Below, piece by piece: positions 50,679 to 60,504 of a stretch of 64,000 nucleotides of DNA (positions are counted from its first letter, which is position 1; every line of letters starts with the position of its first letter). Made by a program: the position numbers and the translations under genes. The stretch spans positions 17,594 through 81,593 of the forward strand of contig CAIYPA010000193.1 in NCBI GenBank assembly GCA_903927965.1. The letters run 5' to 3'. Source of the DNA: an uncultured Bacteroidia bacterium (GTDB lineage Bacteria > Bacteroidota > Bacteroidia > Bacteroidales > Prolixibacteraceae). The notes under the pieces were generated by a model. The model did not search any database, was not told where the DNA came from, and saw nothing but the letters and a program-made list of their open reading frames with translations.

Positions 50679-52019
50679 CTATTTCCCTGAATAACTGATA
50701 AATGCAATTTTCTTGCTGTTGGGCGACCAGGGATTGGCACTTAACGTCCCATCACCGCCATAGAGATAGGCAACGACCTTTGTGGTTCCCGGAGAATTCA
50801 GTTTCAATACACGCAACATCACATCTTTGTTGGTGGGATGCGCGTCCGGGTCAATGTCGGGAGGAAACGATACAAACACCATTAAATTTCCATCGGGTGA
50901 AATATGTGGGAACCAATTGTGATATTCATCGAAAGTAAGTTGCTCCTTGACTGATCCATCCGGTTTCATACGCCAGATCTGCATCGTACCAGTCACATTT
51001 GTATTGTAATAGATAAATTTCCCATCTGGTGAATTTACTGTTCCATCTACGATTGCCGTCTTTGTTAAGGTTATTACAGGTTGGATCATCTTCTTTTCAA
51101 GAACTTTTGAAGGATTGGTCATTTTTTCAAGATCACCGGCATCGATCTTTTCTGGGCTTCCCCCAGTTACAGGTACAACATAATTTGCCGTACCTTCGCT
51201 AAAAAGCAATTTGTTCCCGTCATGCATCCAACTGGCAGCTTCAACTTTTGCCTTGCTTTCATAAACCACTTTTCGGTTTAAATTCTCTATATCAAGTACT
51301 TCAACCCTGCATCCCAAAACATCGCTGTTTACGGTTTTTACAGCATAAGGATTTGAACTATAATTGTTTAGAACTGGTTGTCGATCAATACGGACATTCC
51401 AAACCCTGGCCCTTGCAATTGCATCCGAATCGTGCGAACAGATATAAATACCTGCAAGCACCTCCTTTTTCATTTTTATATGCTCCGTAGCTACAAGTTG
51501 CAGAGGTTCGCCCGGATTTGCAATCTTCATGGTCAGGACATTGCCGATCCGCTGCAACTGCATGGTTTGCTTTCCTTTTCCCTTTTTTGCAAAGAACCTT
51601 TCCTCCTCAGGGTCGCGCATGAACATCCCCTTGAAAGGCCTCCATTGGAGCAGACAAAGTCCATCGAAGTGCTTGACCGCATTCCAACTTGCTGCCCCTT
51701 CGTCTGCCGATTCCCTGACCATCCACCCAATTTTGCAATGGGCATTTGCTTTGACGATATCTTCCGTAAAATCGAAGTCGGCTGTTACGATAAAATCACT
51801 GCTGATCTTATTGTACAGATAATGAAACTCATCCCTGTTGAACCAGATATTGGAACCCGAACCGGTAATCGTATAAACCTGGGTCTTCTCGTCAAAACTG
51901 GCAGCACCCATATTTTTTGGGTTGCCAATGTCCTGGTTGAACTGAAAAATACCAACGGGATTCTGGGCAGACAAGTTGATGATGATTATTGAAGTCAAAA
52001 AAAATAGGAAATACTTCAT
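50679..52019 (-). CDS. secreted TolB/PD40 beta-propeller protein with N-terminal jelly-roll-like domain
   Basis: Signal peptide; PD40 motifs SPDGKFIYYNTNVTGTMQIWRMKPDGS, ISPDGNLMVFVSF, NPWSPNSKKIAFISY. Confidence 0.85.
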   Translation of the reverse strand: MKYFLFFLTSIIIINLSAQNPVGIFQFNQDIGNPKNMGAASFDEKTQVYTITGSGSNIWFNRDEFHYLYNKISSDFIVTADFDFTEDIVKANAHCKIGWMVRESADEGAASWNAVKHFDGLCLLQWRPFKGMFMRDPEEERFFAKKGKGKQTMQLQRIGNVLTMKIANPGEPLQLVATEHIKMKKEVLAGIYICSHDSDAIARARVWNVRIDRQPVLNNYSSNPYAVKTVNSDVLGCRVEVLDIENLNRKVVYESKAKVEAASWMHDGNKLLFSEGTANYVVPVTGGSPEKIDAGDLEKMTNPSKVLEKKMIQPVITLTKTAIVDGTVNSPDGKFIYYNTNVTGTMQIWRMKPDGSVKEQLTFDEYHNWFPHISPDGNLMVFVSFPPDIDPDAHPTNKDVMLRVLKLNSPGTTKVVAYLYGGDGTLSANPWSPNSKKIAFISYSGK

Positions 52020-52123
52020 GTTTACTTTGCTTTTAAATTATTGGACCCGATTACAATTGGCCTGTAAATTTAAGGGAATTATCAAATATTAAATTTTAAA
52101 TTTGGCTTTTAAAATAAAACTAA

Positions 52124-54850
52124 ATGATCACTATAATTAGAGTTATACAATTATTTATATTCCTGATACTTATATTTCAAAACAGCATGGTTTCCGCTAA
52201 AACAGCTGTCACCGGGTTACGTTGTGAATATCTGACCAATCCTTTGGGAATTAATGCTCCAAATCCGCGACTTTCCTGGCAAATTGAGAGCGACGGATCC
52301 AATGTCAGGCAATCGGCATATGAAATTCGTGTTGAGAGTTCAACAGTATCATCGCCCAATCGTAAAAAACTGATCTGGAATTCAGGCAAAGTAAACAGCG
52401 AACAGTCGGTAAATACTGAATACAACGGGCCTGCGCTCAATTCGACAACCCGATATGATTGGCAGGTAATGGTATGGGATAATCAGGGAAGAGCAACTGA
52501 GTGGAGTGCCCGTGCATGGTGGGAAACTGCCTTACTTGATACCGCCCTGTGGAAGGCAGAATGGATTGTTGCACCAGGTAAAACCAGCGAAGACCACCAG
52601 CCTGTCTATTTCAGAAAAGAGTTCGCATGTTCAAAGAAAATTGCATCTGCCCGTCTATATATCACTTCTTTAGGTCTTTACCAGGTTTTTCTGAACGGTA
52701 GAAAAGTTGGGAACGATCTTTTCACTCCAGGTTGGACAAGTTACAACAAACGACTGCAATACCAGATCTACGATATCACAAACCTGCTTAAATCTGAAAA
52801 TGCGATCTGTGCAATTGTTGGCGATGGATGGTACAGGGGCAACATTGGGGGTAAGGTACAAAGGAATTACTACGGCGACAAGTCAGCACTTTTGGCTCAA
52901 ATTGAAATTTCGTTTATTGATGGTACAAGGCAATTTGTCAATACGGATGGCTCATGGTTTTCAGGCAATGGTCCAATTATCATATCCGACATTTACAATG
53001 GGGAGACCTATGATGCGACTGTGGATATTTCGGGATGGGACATACCTGGGTTTGGAAAAGGATCGTTTGTACCTGTTGAAACATACGATCATCCGAAAAA
53101 TAACCTTGTAAGTTCCAACTCTTATCCGGTCAGGGCAATTACACAACTTAAACCACTCAAAATCAGCATTACGCCTAAAGGTGAGACTATTTTCGATATG
53201 GGCCAGAATATGGTCGGATGGGTCCGATTCACTGCGAAGGAACAAAAAGGTAGCCACATCAGGTTGCAATTCGCTGAAGTCCTCGACAAAGAAGGCAATT
53301 TTTATATCGATAATCTCCGAAAAGCAAAAGCAACTGATGACTTTATCCTTAAAGGTGGTGATAAGGAAGAAACTTTTGAACCCCATTTCACTTTTCATGG
53401 ATTCAGGTATGTAAAAGTGGAGAATTATCCCGGCAAACCCGACTTGAATTGCCTGACAGGGATCGTGATTCATTCCAACATGCCTCAGACGGCTTCATTC
53501 ATTTGTTCTGATTCATTGGTCAACCGTCTTCAGAGCAACATCCAATGGGGACAACGTGGCAATTTCCTCGATATCCCAACCGATTGTCCGCAACGTGACG
53601 AGCGATTGGGGTGGACCGGCGATGCCCAGGTATTTGCCCCCACGGCTTCATTTAATTTTGATGTTGCACCTTTTTTTTCAAAGTGGATGCTCGATCTTGC
53701 TGCAGATCAGTTGCCGGACGGGAAAGTGACAGATGTAGTTCCCGATGTACGGTCAGGACGCAGCAGTTCGACAGCATGGGCAGATGCCTCAATTATTGTT
53801 CCCTGGACGGTCTATCAGGTTTATGGCGATACCCGTATTCTTGAAAATCAATACAATAGTATGAAAGCATGGGTCGGGTACATGATGCAGCGTGCGGGTG
53901 ATGACTATCTCTGGACCGGTGATGCCCATTATGGCGACTGGTTGGCTTTTGCAACCACAAAATCGGACTATCCCGGGGCAACTACCGATAAAGACTTGAT
54001 CGCTACCGCGTATTATGCCTACTCGACCAGCCTTCTGGCAAAAATTGCGAAGGTACTGGGCAAAAATGAAGATGCCACCAAATACGACGACTTGACTCTT
54101 AAAATCAAGCAGGCTTTCTGTCACGAATATGTTACACCAGCCGGACGTTTGGTCTCAAATACCCAAACAGCTTATTCATTGGCTCTTACATTTAAACTGT
54201 TGCCAGACGAACTGGTTTCAAAAGCAGCATCCTTCCTTACTGAGGACGTGAAGAAAATGGGGCACCTTACAACAGGTTTCGTTGGAACGCCGTTGCTTTG
54301 CCAGGCACTTTCAGACAATGGCTATTCCGACCTTGCCTTTATGCTGCTGATGAGGAAGGAGTACCCATCGTGGCTCTATCCGGTAACCCAGGGTGCGACC
54401 ACAATTTGGGAAAGATGGGACGGGCAAAAACCTGACGGATCGTTTCAGGATGCGGGTATGAACAGCTTTAACCATTACGCCTATGGTGCGATTGGCGATT
54501 GGTTGTATAGCTATGTGGCGGGCATCGCAGGTGACCCTGATTTTCCTGGATACAAGCATTTCAACCTTCTGCCCCACCCAGGTGGTGGTTTGACATCGGC
54601 ATCCGCAACCCTGAAAACAGTCTATGGAACGATCTTATCTGAATGGAACATTGAAAACGGTAAAATGAACTATTCCTGCCAGGTCCCACCAAATACCTCT
54701 GCGACAATTCGTTTCGATCATGTGGAATTAAAGGACATTTTAGTCAATGACCTTCCAATATTGGGAAATAAATCTATTACAGTTTCTGAAAGTAGAGGAA
54801 AAGTGAATATTGAGGTTGGAAGCGGGAAGTATAAGTTTACAGTACTTTAA
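52124..54850 (+). CDS. GH78 alpha-L-rhamnosidase
   Basis: PRLSWQIESD, YRGNIGG, DIPTDCPQRDERLGWTGDAQVFAPTASFNFD, GATTIWERWDG. Confidence 0.96.
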   Translation: MITIIRVIQLFIFLILIFQNSMVSAKTAVTGLRCEYLTNPLGINAPNPRLSWQIESDGSNVRQSAYEIRVESSTVSSPNRKKLIWNSGKVNSEQSVNTEYNGPALNSTTRYDWQVMVWDNQGRATEWSARAWWETALLDTALWKAEWIVAPGKTSEDHQPVYFRKEFACSKKIASARLYITSLGLYQVFLNGRKVGNDLFTPGWTSYNKRLQYQIYDITNLLKSENAICAIVGDGWYRGNIGGKVQRNYYGDKSALLAQIEISFIDGTRQFVNTDGSWFSGNGPIIISDIYNGETYDATVDISGWDIPGFGKGSFVPVETYDHPKNNLVSSNSYPVRAITQLKPLKISITPKGETIFDMGQNMVGWVRFTAKEQKGSHIRLQFAEVLDKEGNFYIDNLRKAKATDDFILKGGDKEETFEPHFTFHGFRYVKVENYPGKPDLNCLTGIVIHSNMPQTASFICSDSLVNRLQSNIQWGQRGNFLDIPTDCPQRDERLGWTGDAQVFAPTASFNFDVAPFFSKWMLDLAADQLPDGKVTDVVPDVRSGRSSSTAWADASIIVPWTVYQVYGDTRILENQYNSMKAWVGYMMQRAGDDYLWTGDAHYGDWLAFATTKSDYPGATTDKDLIATAYYAYSTSLLAKIAKVLGKNEDATKYDDLTLKIKQAFCHEYVTPAGRLVSNTQTAYSLALTFKLLPDELVSKAASFLTEDVKKMGHLTTGFVGTPLLCQALSDNGYSDLAFMLLMRKEYPSWLYPVTQGATTIWERWDGQKPDGSFQDAGMNSFNHYAYGAIGDWLYSYVAGIAGDPDFPGYKHFNLLPHPGGGLTSASATLKTVYGTILSEWNIENGKMNYSCQVPPNTSATIRFDHVELKDILVNDLPILGNKSITVSESRGKVNIEVGSGKYKFTVL

Positions 54851-54857
54851 TTAGAAT

Positions 54858-55100
54858 GATTTTCCTCCCGAAACTGTCATTGCGAACCAAACGTTTGTAA
54901 ATTAAATGTTTTGATTGTGCTTCTAGTCTGGGATTGCCACGGTTTGCATATTATTCTGTTGATTGACAATGTCTTATGTCGCAAACCTCGCAATGACAAG
55001 TCTTATGTTTGTGAGTGCTTATAATATTGATAGTTAGCTTTATCATCCTTTAAAAACTTTGTGCCGTACTCCAGAATTTTGAAATATCACAGTTGTTTTT
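54858..55100 (-). repeat. dispersed intergenic repeat family A, diverged copy 3
   Basis: Reverse complement: CACAAAGTTTTTAAAG...GTCATTGCGAGGTTTGCG...GGCAATCCCAGACTAGAAGCAC...GGTTCGCAATGACAG. Confidence 0.7.
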
Positions 55101-55261
55101 CCCAACCCAACCCTAAAGGGAGTTTTTCTTGGACCTTGATTATCAACAAAATATAACTATATTTTAAAATTGACCTTAATTGTTCATAAGAATAGGTCAG
55201 ACGAATCATTTAGGTCAAACTTTCGGAATCGTTTCAATATCCTACCATGGTTTCTTCCCTG

Positions 55262-55420
55262 AAAGGGAAAAACCATGAATAACCCCGGGTAAGCGGTTCC
55301 GAACAAAAGATCGGTCAAAGCACAAAAGATCTTTGGACCGCGCCACCCGGGGTAAAAGAAGCAATAAGATAACCGTCCGCGATCGATATTTCGGTAAAGA
55401 ACCAATGCCCCTTCGGACGG
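55262..55420 (-). repeat. dispersed repeat family C, copy 2 (inverted relative to copy 1)
   Basis: AATAACCCCGGGTAAGCGGTTCC...GGACCGCGCCACCCGGGG...GATAACCGTCCGCGATC...CCCTTCGGACGG. Confidence 0.8.
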
Positions 55421-55457
55421 AACAGAGCGGTAAAAAAAAAGTGGTTGGCACAAATAT

Positions 55458-55768
55458 TATTAGGAGGATTTTTCTCCAGAAGCTGTCATTTGGAACCAAA
55501 TATCTGTAAATTAGATTGTTGGAATGTTCAATATGTTTGGTGAAGCAATCCCAAATTTGAAGCACTTTCAAAATATTGTTTTTGGATGGTGCTCCTTAGT
55601 TTGGGATTGCTTTGTCGTGCTGATGATCACCTTTCAAATTTGGATTGTACAGCACTCCGCGCAATGACAGGTCATGAGGAAGAAAGTGCTGTTATGATGT
55701 TTGTGAACTTCCTAAAACTTTAAAAACTTTGTGGCGAAATCCACAATTTTGAAAACTATTCCAACATA
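55458..55768 (-). repeat. dispersed intergenic repeat family A, copy 4
   Basis: Reverse complement: GCCACAAAGTTTTTAAAGTT...GTCATTGCGCGGAGTGCTGTACAATCCAAATTTGAAAGGTGATCATCAGCAC...AAAGCAATCCCAAACTAAGGAGCAC. Confidence 0.85.
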
Positions 55769-55841
55769 TTTTTAAAACCTCTGCATTTTGACGGTTATGA
55801 TTTCTTACTTTGCACGTTTAATTTAAAGGTAGGGATTACTG

Positions 55842-57971
55842 ATGACCAACGAACAACTCAAAAAACTCGAAAACGACCTCTGGGCTTCGGCCAATTCGCT
55901 GCGGGCTTATGGCGGGCTCAAAGCTGCCGACTATGCAGTGCCGGTGCTGGGATTGATTTTCCTCCGTTTTGCCGACAACAAATACACCCTTTACGAACCC
56001 GATATCCTCAAAGAATTCGAAACCGACAAAGGGACAAGGCTCGAAAGGCCCATTGAATCAATCGCTTTGGAAAAGTGCGGGTTTTACCTGCCTGGTTATG
56101 CGCGGTACGATTTCCTGCTCGGCCTGCCCAACGAGGAAAGCATAGCAAAGGCTTTGCGCAAGGCCATGGAAGGGATCGAAGAGTACCAGGACGAAAAGTT
56201 CAAAAACGTATTGCCCAAAGAGGCCTATTTCGACATCGAGAAAAAGAAACCCGACATCCTCCCGCAACTGCTCAAAACCTTTTCCGACATTCCCAAAGAC
56301 GCAAGTGGCGATATTTTCGGAAAGATCTACGAATATTTCCTTGGCGAGTTTGCGATGAGCGAAGGGCAAAAAGGGGGCGAGTTCTTCACGCCAACCTCAA
56401 TCGTGCGGTTTATCGTGGAGGTGATCGAACCGTTTGCCGGAAAAATTTATGACCCTGCCTGTGGTTCAGGTGGAATGTTCGTACAGAGCGCCAAGTTTAT
56501 CAAGGAGGCCAACCACGACCTGAGCGATATTTATGTCTATGGTCAGGAATACATGGGCGAGACTGCCCGTTTGGCCAAGATGAACCTGATGGTAAACAAT
56601 ATACGTGGCGAGATTACCGAGACAAACTCTTACGAGAACGACCCTTACACAAGCCTCGGCAAGTTCGATTTTGTGATGGCCAATCCACCGTTCAACGTGA
56701 AATCGGTGAAGGAGAGCACGGTAAAAAATGACGAGCGTTTTTACAAATATGGCCTGCCAAAGAACAAGGGCAAAAACACCGATGACAGCATTACCGATGC
56801 CAACTACCTGTGGGTCTCGCTGTTTGCCACCTCGCTCAACGAAAAAGGGAGGGCCGGTTTTGTGATGCCCAATTCGGCCTCCGATGCTGGGAACTCTGAA
56901 TACGAAATCCGCAAGAAATTGGTTGACAGCAATATAGTCGATTGCATGGTATCGATGCCATCGAACATGTTTTTTACCGTGACCCTTCCGGCTACGCTTT
57001 GGTTCCTCGACAAGCAAAAAGCTAATACCGACCGGAAGGACAAGATCCTTTTCCTCGATGCCCGCAACACCTATACCCAGGTTGACCGTGCCCACCGCGA
57101 ATGGCGAGAGGAACAGGTCCAGAACCTTGCCGCCATTGTGCGCCTTTACCGTGGCGAAACCGACCGCTACCTGCAGTTGGTGGCGCATTATGCCGGAAAT
57201 GCCACCGACAGTATCATGGAACTTCCTGCTGTTTATGAGGCATTTAAGTTAAAATTGCTAACCTCGCTCGAAAAGCTTGGGCAATATGCAAAAGAAAGCG
57301 GGACTAAACGAAAACCTGACGAACAGAAGGTACTCGACAAAAGCGGGTTGATGCAAAAACTCGGTTCATTGGTAGTTCCGGAATTGGAATTTCCAGTATT
57401 GCATTGGACGACCATCTTAAAGGATTTTGACGATATTACGGAAGCCACCAACGAAGACCTGCTAAGGTTCGAAACCAAACTGGCCGATGATATTGAATCG
57501 CTCAAAGAGCAGGACACCAACCTGAAAATTGCAAAGGACGCGATTTGCGAAATCTGGGCGGAGGCCGATAAAATCTTAAAGCTCAAGGCCGACAAAACAT
57601 GGGCTGAGCTGGAACTCAACAACCTCTCGAAAACCCTTGACGAATTGTACCAGAACTGGAAAACAGCCATTGACAACGTAACCTATTGGCATACAAATAT
57701 AACTTGGTTGCAGAGCCGTTTCCCAGATGCCAAATACGCCGATGTTGTGGGTTTATGCAAAGTGGCTGATAAACAGGAATATGCAGGGGAACAGGATTAT
57801 TCGCTGAATGCAGGGAGATATGTTGGGGTGGAGATTGATGAGGATATATCAAGTTCTGATGATATCAAATTGAAAATAAAATCCTTGCATCTTCGTCTTG
57901 AAGAATTGGACAAAAAATCTTCCATTTTGGAAAAATTGATAAGAGACAATATTAATTCACTTTTGTCATGA
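55842..57971 (+). CDS. hsdM: type I restriction-modification DNA methyltransferase subunit M
   Basis: LRAYGGLKAADYAVPVLGLIFLRFAD, GEFFTPTSIVRFIVEVIEPF, YDPACGSGGMFVQS, FVMANPPFNVKS. Confidence 0.97.
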   Translation: MTNEQLKKLENDLWASANSLRAYGGLKAADYAVPVLGLIFLRFADNKYTLYEPDILKEFETDKGTRLERPIESIALEKCGFYLPGYARYDFLLGLPNEESIAKALRKAMEGIEEYQDEKFKNVLPKEAYFDIEKKKPDILPQLLKTFSDIPKDASGDIFGKIYEYFLGEFAMSEGQKGGEFFTPTSIVRFIVEVIEPFAGKIYDPACGSGGMFVQSAKFIKEANHDLSDIYVYGQEYMGETARLAKMNLMVNNIRGEITETNSYENDPYTSLGKFDFVMANPPFNVKSVKESTVKNDERFYKYGLPKNKGKNTDDSITDANYLWVSLFATSLNEKGRAGFVMPNSASDAGNSEYEIRKKLVDSNIVDCMVSMPSNMFFTVTLPATLWFLDKQKANTDRKDKILFLDARNTYTQVDRAHREWREEQVQNLAAIVRLYRGETDRYLQLVAHYAGNATDSIMELPAVYEAFKLKLLTSLEKLGQYAKESGTKRKPDEQKVLDKSGLMQKLGSLVVPELEFPVLHWTTILKDFDDITEATNEDLLRFETKLADDIESLKEQDTNLKIAKDAICEIWAEADKILKLKADKTWAELELNNLSKTLDELYQNWKTAIDNVTYWHTNITWLQSRFPDAKYADVVGLCKVADKQEYAGEQDYSLNAGRYVGVEIDEDISSSDDIKLKIKSLHLRLEELDKKSSILEKLIRDNINSLLS

Positions 57972-59134
57972 TGGAAGAAGTACGATTAGATGATTTAATT
58001 ATACTACAAAGAGGTTTCGATATTTCGGAGAAGGAACAAATTACTGGTATAGTGCCGGTTATATCTTCTGGTGGTACTTTGAGTTTCCATAATGAATTTA
58101 AAGTAAAAGGACCAGGAGTTGTTATTGGAAGAAAAGGTACTTTAGGGAAAGTTTACTATACTGCGGAGGATTATTGGCCGCATAGTACCTCTTTATGGGT
58201 CAAAAACTTTAAAGGTAATGACCCAAAATTTATTTATTATCTATTACAAGTACTTCATTTTGAAAAATTTGATGCCGGAGCAGCAAACCCGACATTAAAT
58301 AGAAATCATATTCATCCTTTAAAACTTAAAGTTGTAAAAAAGGAATTCCGAAGCAAAATCGTCTCCATTCTTTCGGCTTACGATGAGCTGATCCAAAACA
58401 ACAAGCAGCGTATCAGGTTATTGGAAGAGATGGCCGAAGAAATTTACAAGGAGTGGTTTGTAAGGATGCGGTTCCCGGGGCACGAAACGGCAAAGTTTGT
58501 GGACGGTTTGCCGGAAGGATGGGAAAAGAAAAAGGTTGAAGATGTTTTCAAGACTTCCTCAGGTGGAACTCCATCAAGGGAGAAAGAATCAGATTATTAT
58601 GGAGGGGATATCGACTGGATTAAAACCGGTGAGTTAAAAGATACCTTTGTATTTGACTCTGATGAAAAAATCACAGATGTTGGGTTGAAAAATTCATCTG
58701 CAAAGATGTTTCCTGCGAACACACTTCTAATGGCAATGTACGGCGTAAATATTGGTCAATTAGGTATTTCCGTAAAGCCAGCTTCAGCAAATCAAGCTGT
58801 TTGTGTGTTTAATCCTCTTAAACCAGAAAAGTATTCATTATATTATTCTTTCTTCTTTTTTAAATCAATTCGTTTTCATCTTTTCAATATTAGTATGGGT
58901 GCTGCACAACAGAATTTAAGTCAGGATTTAATTAAAAAGATAAATTATTTAAGTCCATGTTCTTATATTATCATCAAATACGATTTGATGGTTAAACCGT
59001 TCTTTGAAGAAATACAGATTCTTCAACAGAAAAACCAACTTCTCCAGCAGACTCGTGATTTATTGTTGCCACGGTTGATCAGCGGCAAGTTGAGCGTGGA
59101 GCATTTGGTAGAGGAGGCAATCCCGAAGGGATGA
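57968..59134 (+). CDS. hsdS: type I restriction-modification specificity subunit S
   Basis: Two TRD halves with conserved ILSAYDELIQNNKQRIRLLEEMAEEIYKEWFVRMRFPGHE and C-terminal QKNQLLQQTRDLLLPRLISGKL; 4-nt overlap with hsdM. Confidence 0.95.
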   Translation: MMEEVRLDDLIILQRGFDISEKEQITGIVPVISSGGTLSFHNEFKVKGPGVVIGRKGTLGKVYYTAEDYWPHSTSLWVKNFKGNDPKFIYYLLQVLHFEKFDAGAANPTLNRNHIHPLKLKVVKKEFRSKIVSILSAYDELIQNNKQRIRLLEEMAEEIYKEWFVRMRFPGHETAKFVDGLPEGWEKKKVEDVFKTSSGGTPSREKESDYYGGDIDWIKTGELKDTFVFDSDEKITDVGLKNSSAKMFPANTLLMAMYGVNIGQLGISVKPASANQAVCVFNPLKPEKYSLYYSFFFFKSIRFHLFNISMGAAQQNLSQDLIKKINYLSPCSYIIIKYDLMVKPFFEEIQILQQKNQLLQQTRDLLLPRLISGKLSVEHLVEEAIPKG

Positions 59135-59260
59135 AATGATTATAGCGATGATATGATTATGGCGTGGAATTCAATTTATTACAACGAAAAACCCCGAAGT
59201 GGGTGACATGTTTGCGATAATTTAATTTGTGTGTATTCTACCCAAAAACGCTGAAACCAT

Positions 59261-59397
59261 AATAAGGGAATAAGGTTGGCCTGTTGTTGTATTTGCTTGG
59301 TTACTAAGGTTTTTTCAGAAAAATAAGGTTTTAAAAAATGTTATTTCAATGCCAAAAAATCTTATTTTAAACACTTTAACCTTAGTAACTCAAAATT
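59261..59397. repeat. MITE-like repeat family B, copy 3 (right terminus missing)
   Basis: AATAAGGGAATAAGGTTGG...GGTTACTAAGGTT...AAATAAGGTTTT and inverted arm AAAATCTTATTTT...AACCTTAGTAACTCAAAATTG. Confidence 0.8.
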
Positions 59398-59484
59398 GTT
59401 TCTAATCTATTGTATGTGTGATAATTGGTTTTACCTTTACTGAAAATTTGACATTCTCTCATAATAAACTTTACAATATCCATT

Positions 59485-60504
59485 ATGAGCAATATAGATA
59501 AAAATGCAGCTCCATTGGTATTGGAATTGAAGCAACTTATTGAAAAAAGTCGCCAGCAAATTGCTATTGCTATTAATTCGGAAATTACAATTTTATACTG
59601 GAATATTGGTAAACATATTTTTCAGTTCACAAACGAAAGGGCTGAATATGGAAAAGAGATTTTGCCGACACTGTCGGCAAAATTAGTCATTGAGTTTGGC
59701 AAAGGCTTTAGTACAAGGAACTTAGCCAATATGTTGAAAATTTATGAATTTTATCCCGACGAAAACATTTTGCAGACACTGTCTGCAAAATTGAGCTGGA
59801 GCCATTTTGTCGAATTATTAAGTGTCAAAGATCCCTTGCATCGTGAGTTCTATGGCACGCTTTGCAGCTTGGAAAAATGGGGAGTCAGACAATTGCGGAA
59901 AAATATCGATTCGATGTTGTACTTTCGCTCTGCTATCGCTTCCCATCCTGATGAAATCATAAAAAATGAACTTCAACAGCTTGGTAATAATGTGAATATA
60001 AATCCTGATCTAGTTTTTAAAAACACTTATGTTTTAGATTTTCTGAATCTTCCCGGGCGATATTCAGAAAGTGAATTGGAACAGGCACTAATTGATAATT
60101 TACAAGCCTTTATACTTGAATTGGGTGTTGGATTTGCATTTGTTGAACGACAAAAACGAATTTCAATCGACGCTATCGATTATCATTTGGACCTTCTCTT
60201 TTACCACCGAAAACTCAAACGTTTGGTAGCCATCGATTTGAAACTTGGAAAATTCAAGCCCAAGCACAAAGCCCAGATGGAACTCTACCTGCGTTGGCTC
60301 CAAAAACACGAAATGCAGCCTGGCGAAGATGTCCCTATTGGCTTGTTACTTTGCAGCGAAGGAAATACCGAACACATCGAACTGCTAATGCTTGACCAAC
60401 AGGAAATTAAGGTTGCACAATACCTCACAGAATTGCCATCGAAACAGTGGTTTGCCGATAAACTGCGCAGGGCAATGGAAATTGCAAAAATGAACACTAA
60501 ATAA
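59485..60504 (+). CDS. DUF1016/YhcG-like PD-(D/E)XK nuclease domain protein
   Basis: ARQQIAIAINSEITILYWNIGKHI-type N-term, LSWSHFVELLSVKDPLHREFY, FVERQKRISIDAIDYHLDLLFYHRKLKRLVAIDLKLGKFKPKHKAQMELYLRWL. Confidence 0.95.
   Translation: MSNIDKNAAPLVLELKQLIEKSRQQIAIAINSEITILYWNIGKHIFQFTNERAEYGKEILPTLSAKLVIEFGKGFSTRNLANMLKIYEFYPDENILQTLSAKLSWSHFVELLSVKDPLHREFYGTLCSLEKWGVRQLRKNIDSMLYFRSAIASHPDEIIKNELQQLGNNVNINPDLVFKNTYVLDFLNLPGRYSESELEQALIDNLQAFILELGVGFAFVERQKRISIDAIDYHLDLLFYHRKLKRLVAIDLKLGKFKPKHKAQMELYLRWLQKHEMQPGEDVPIGLLLCSEGNTEHIELLMLDQQEIKVAQYLTELPSKQWFADKLRRAMEIAKMNTK

Noticed and set aside
55184-55571. ORFs 55184..55453 and 55242..55571 (-)
   Set aside because: Lie inside intergenic repeat families A and C; no protein-like composition
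56466-57188. 240-aa minus-strand ORF opposite hsdM
   Set aside because: Antisense to a strongly supported hsdM; low-complexity shadow ORF without recognisable domain
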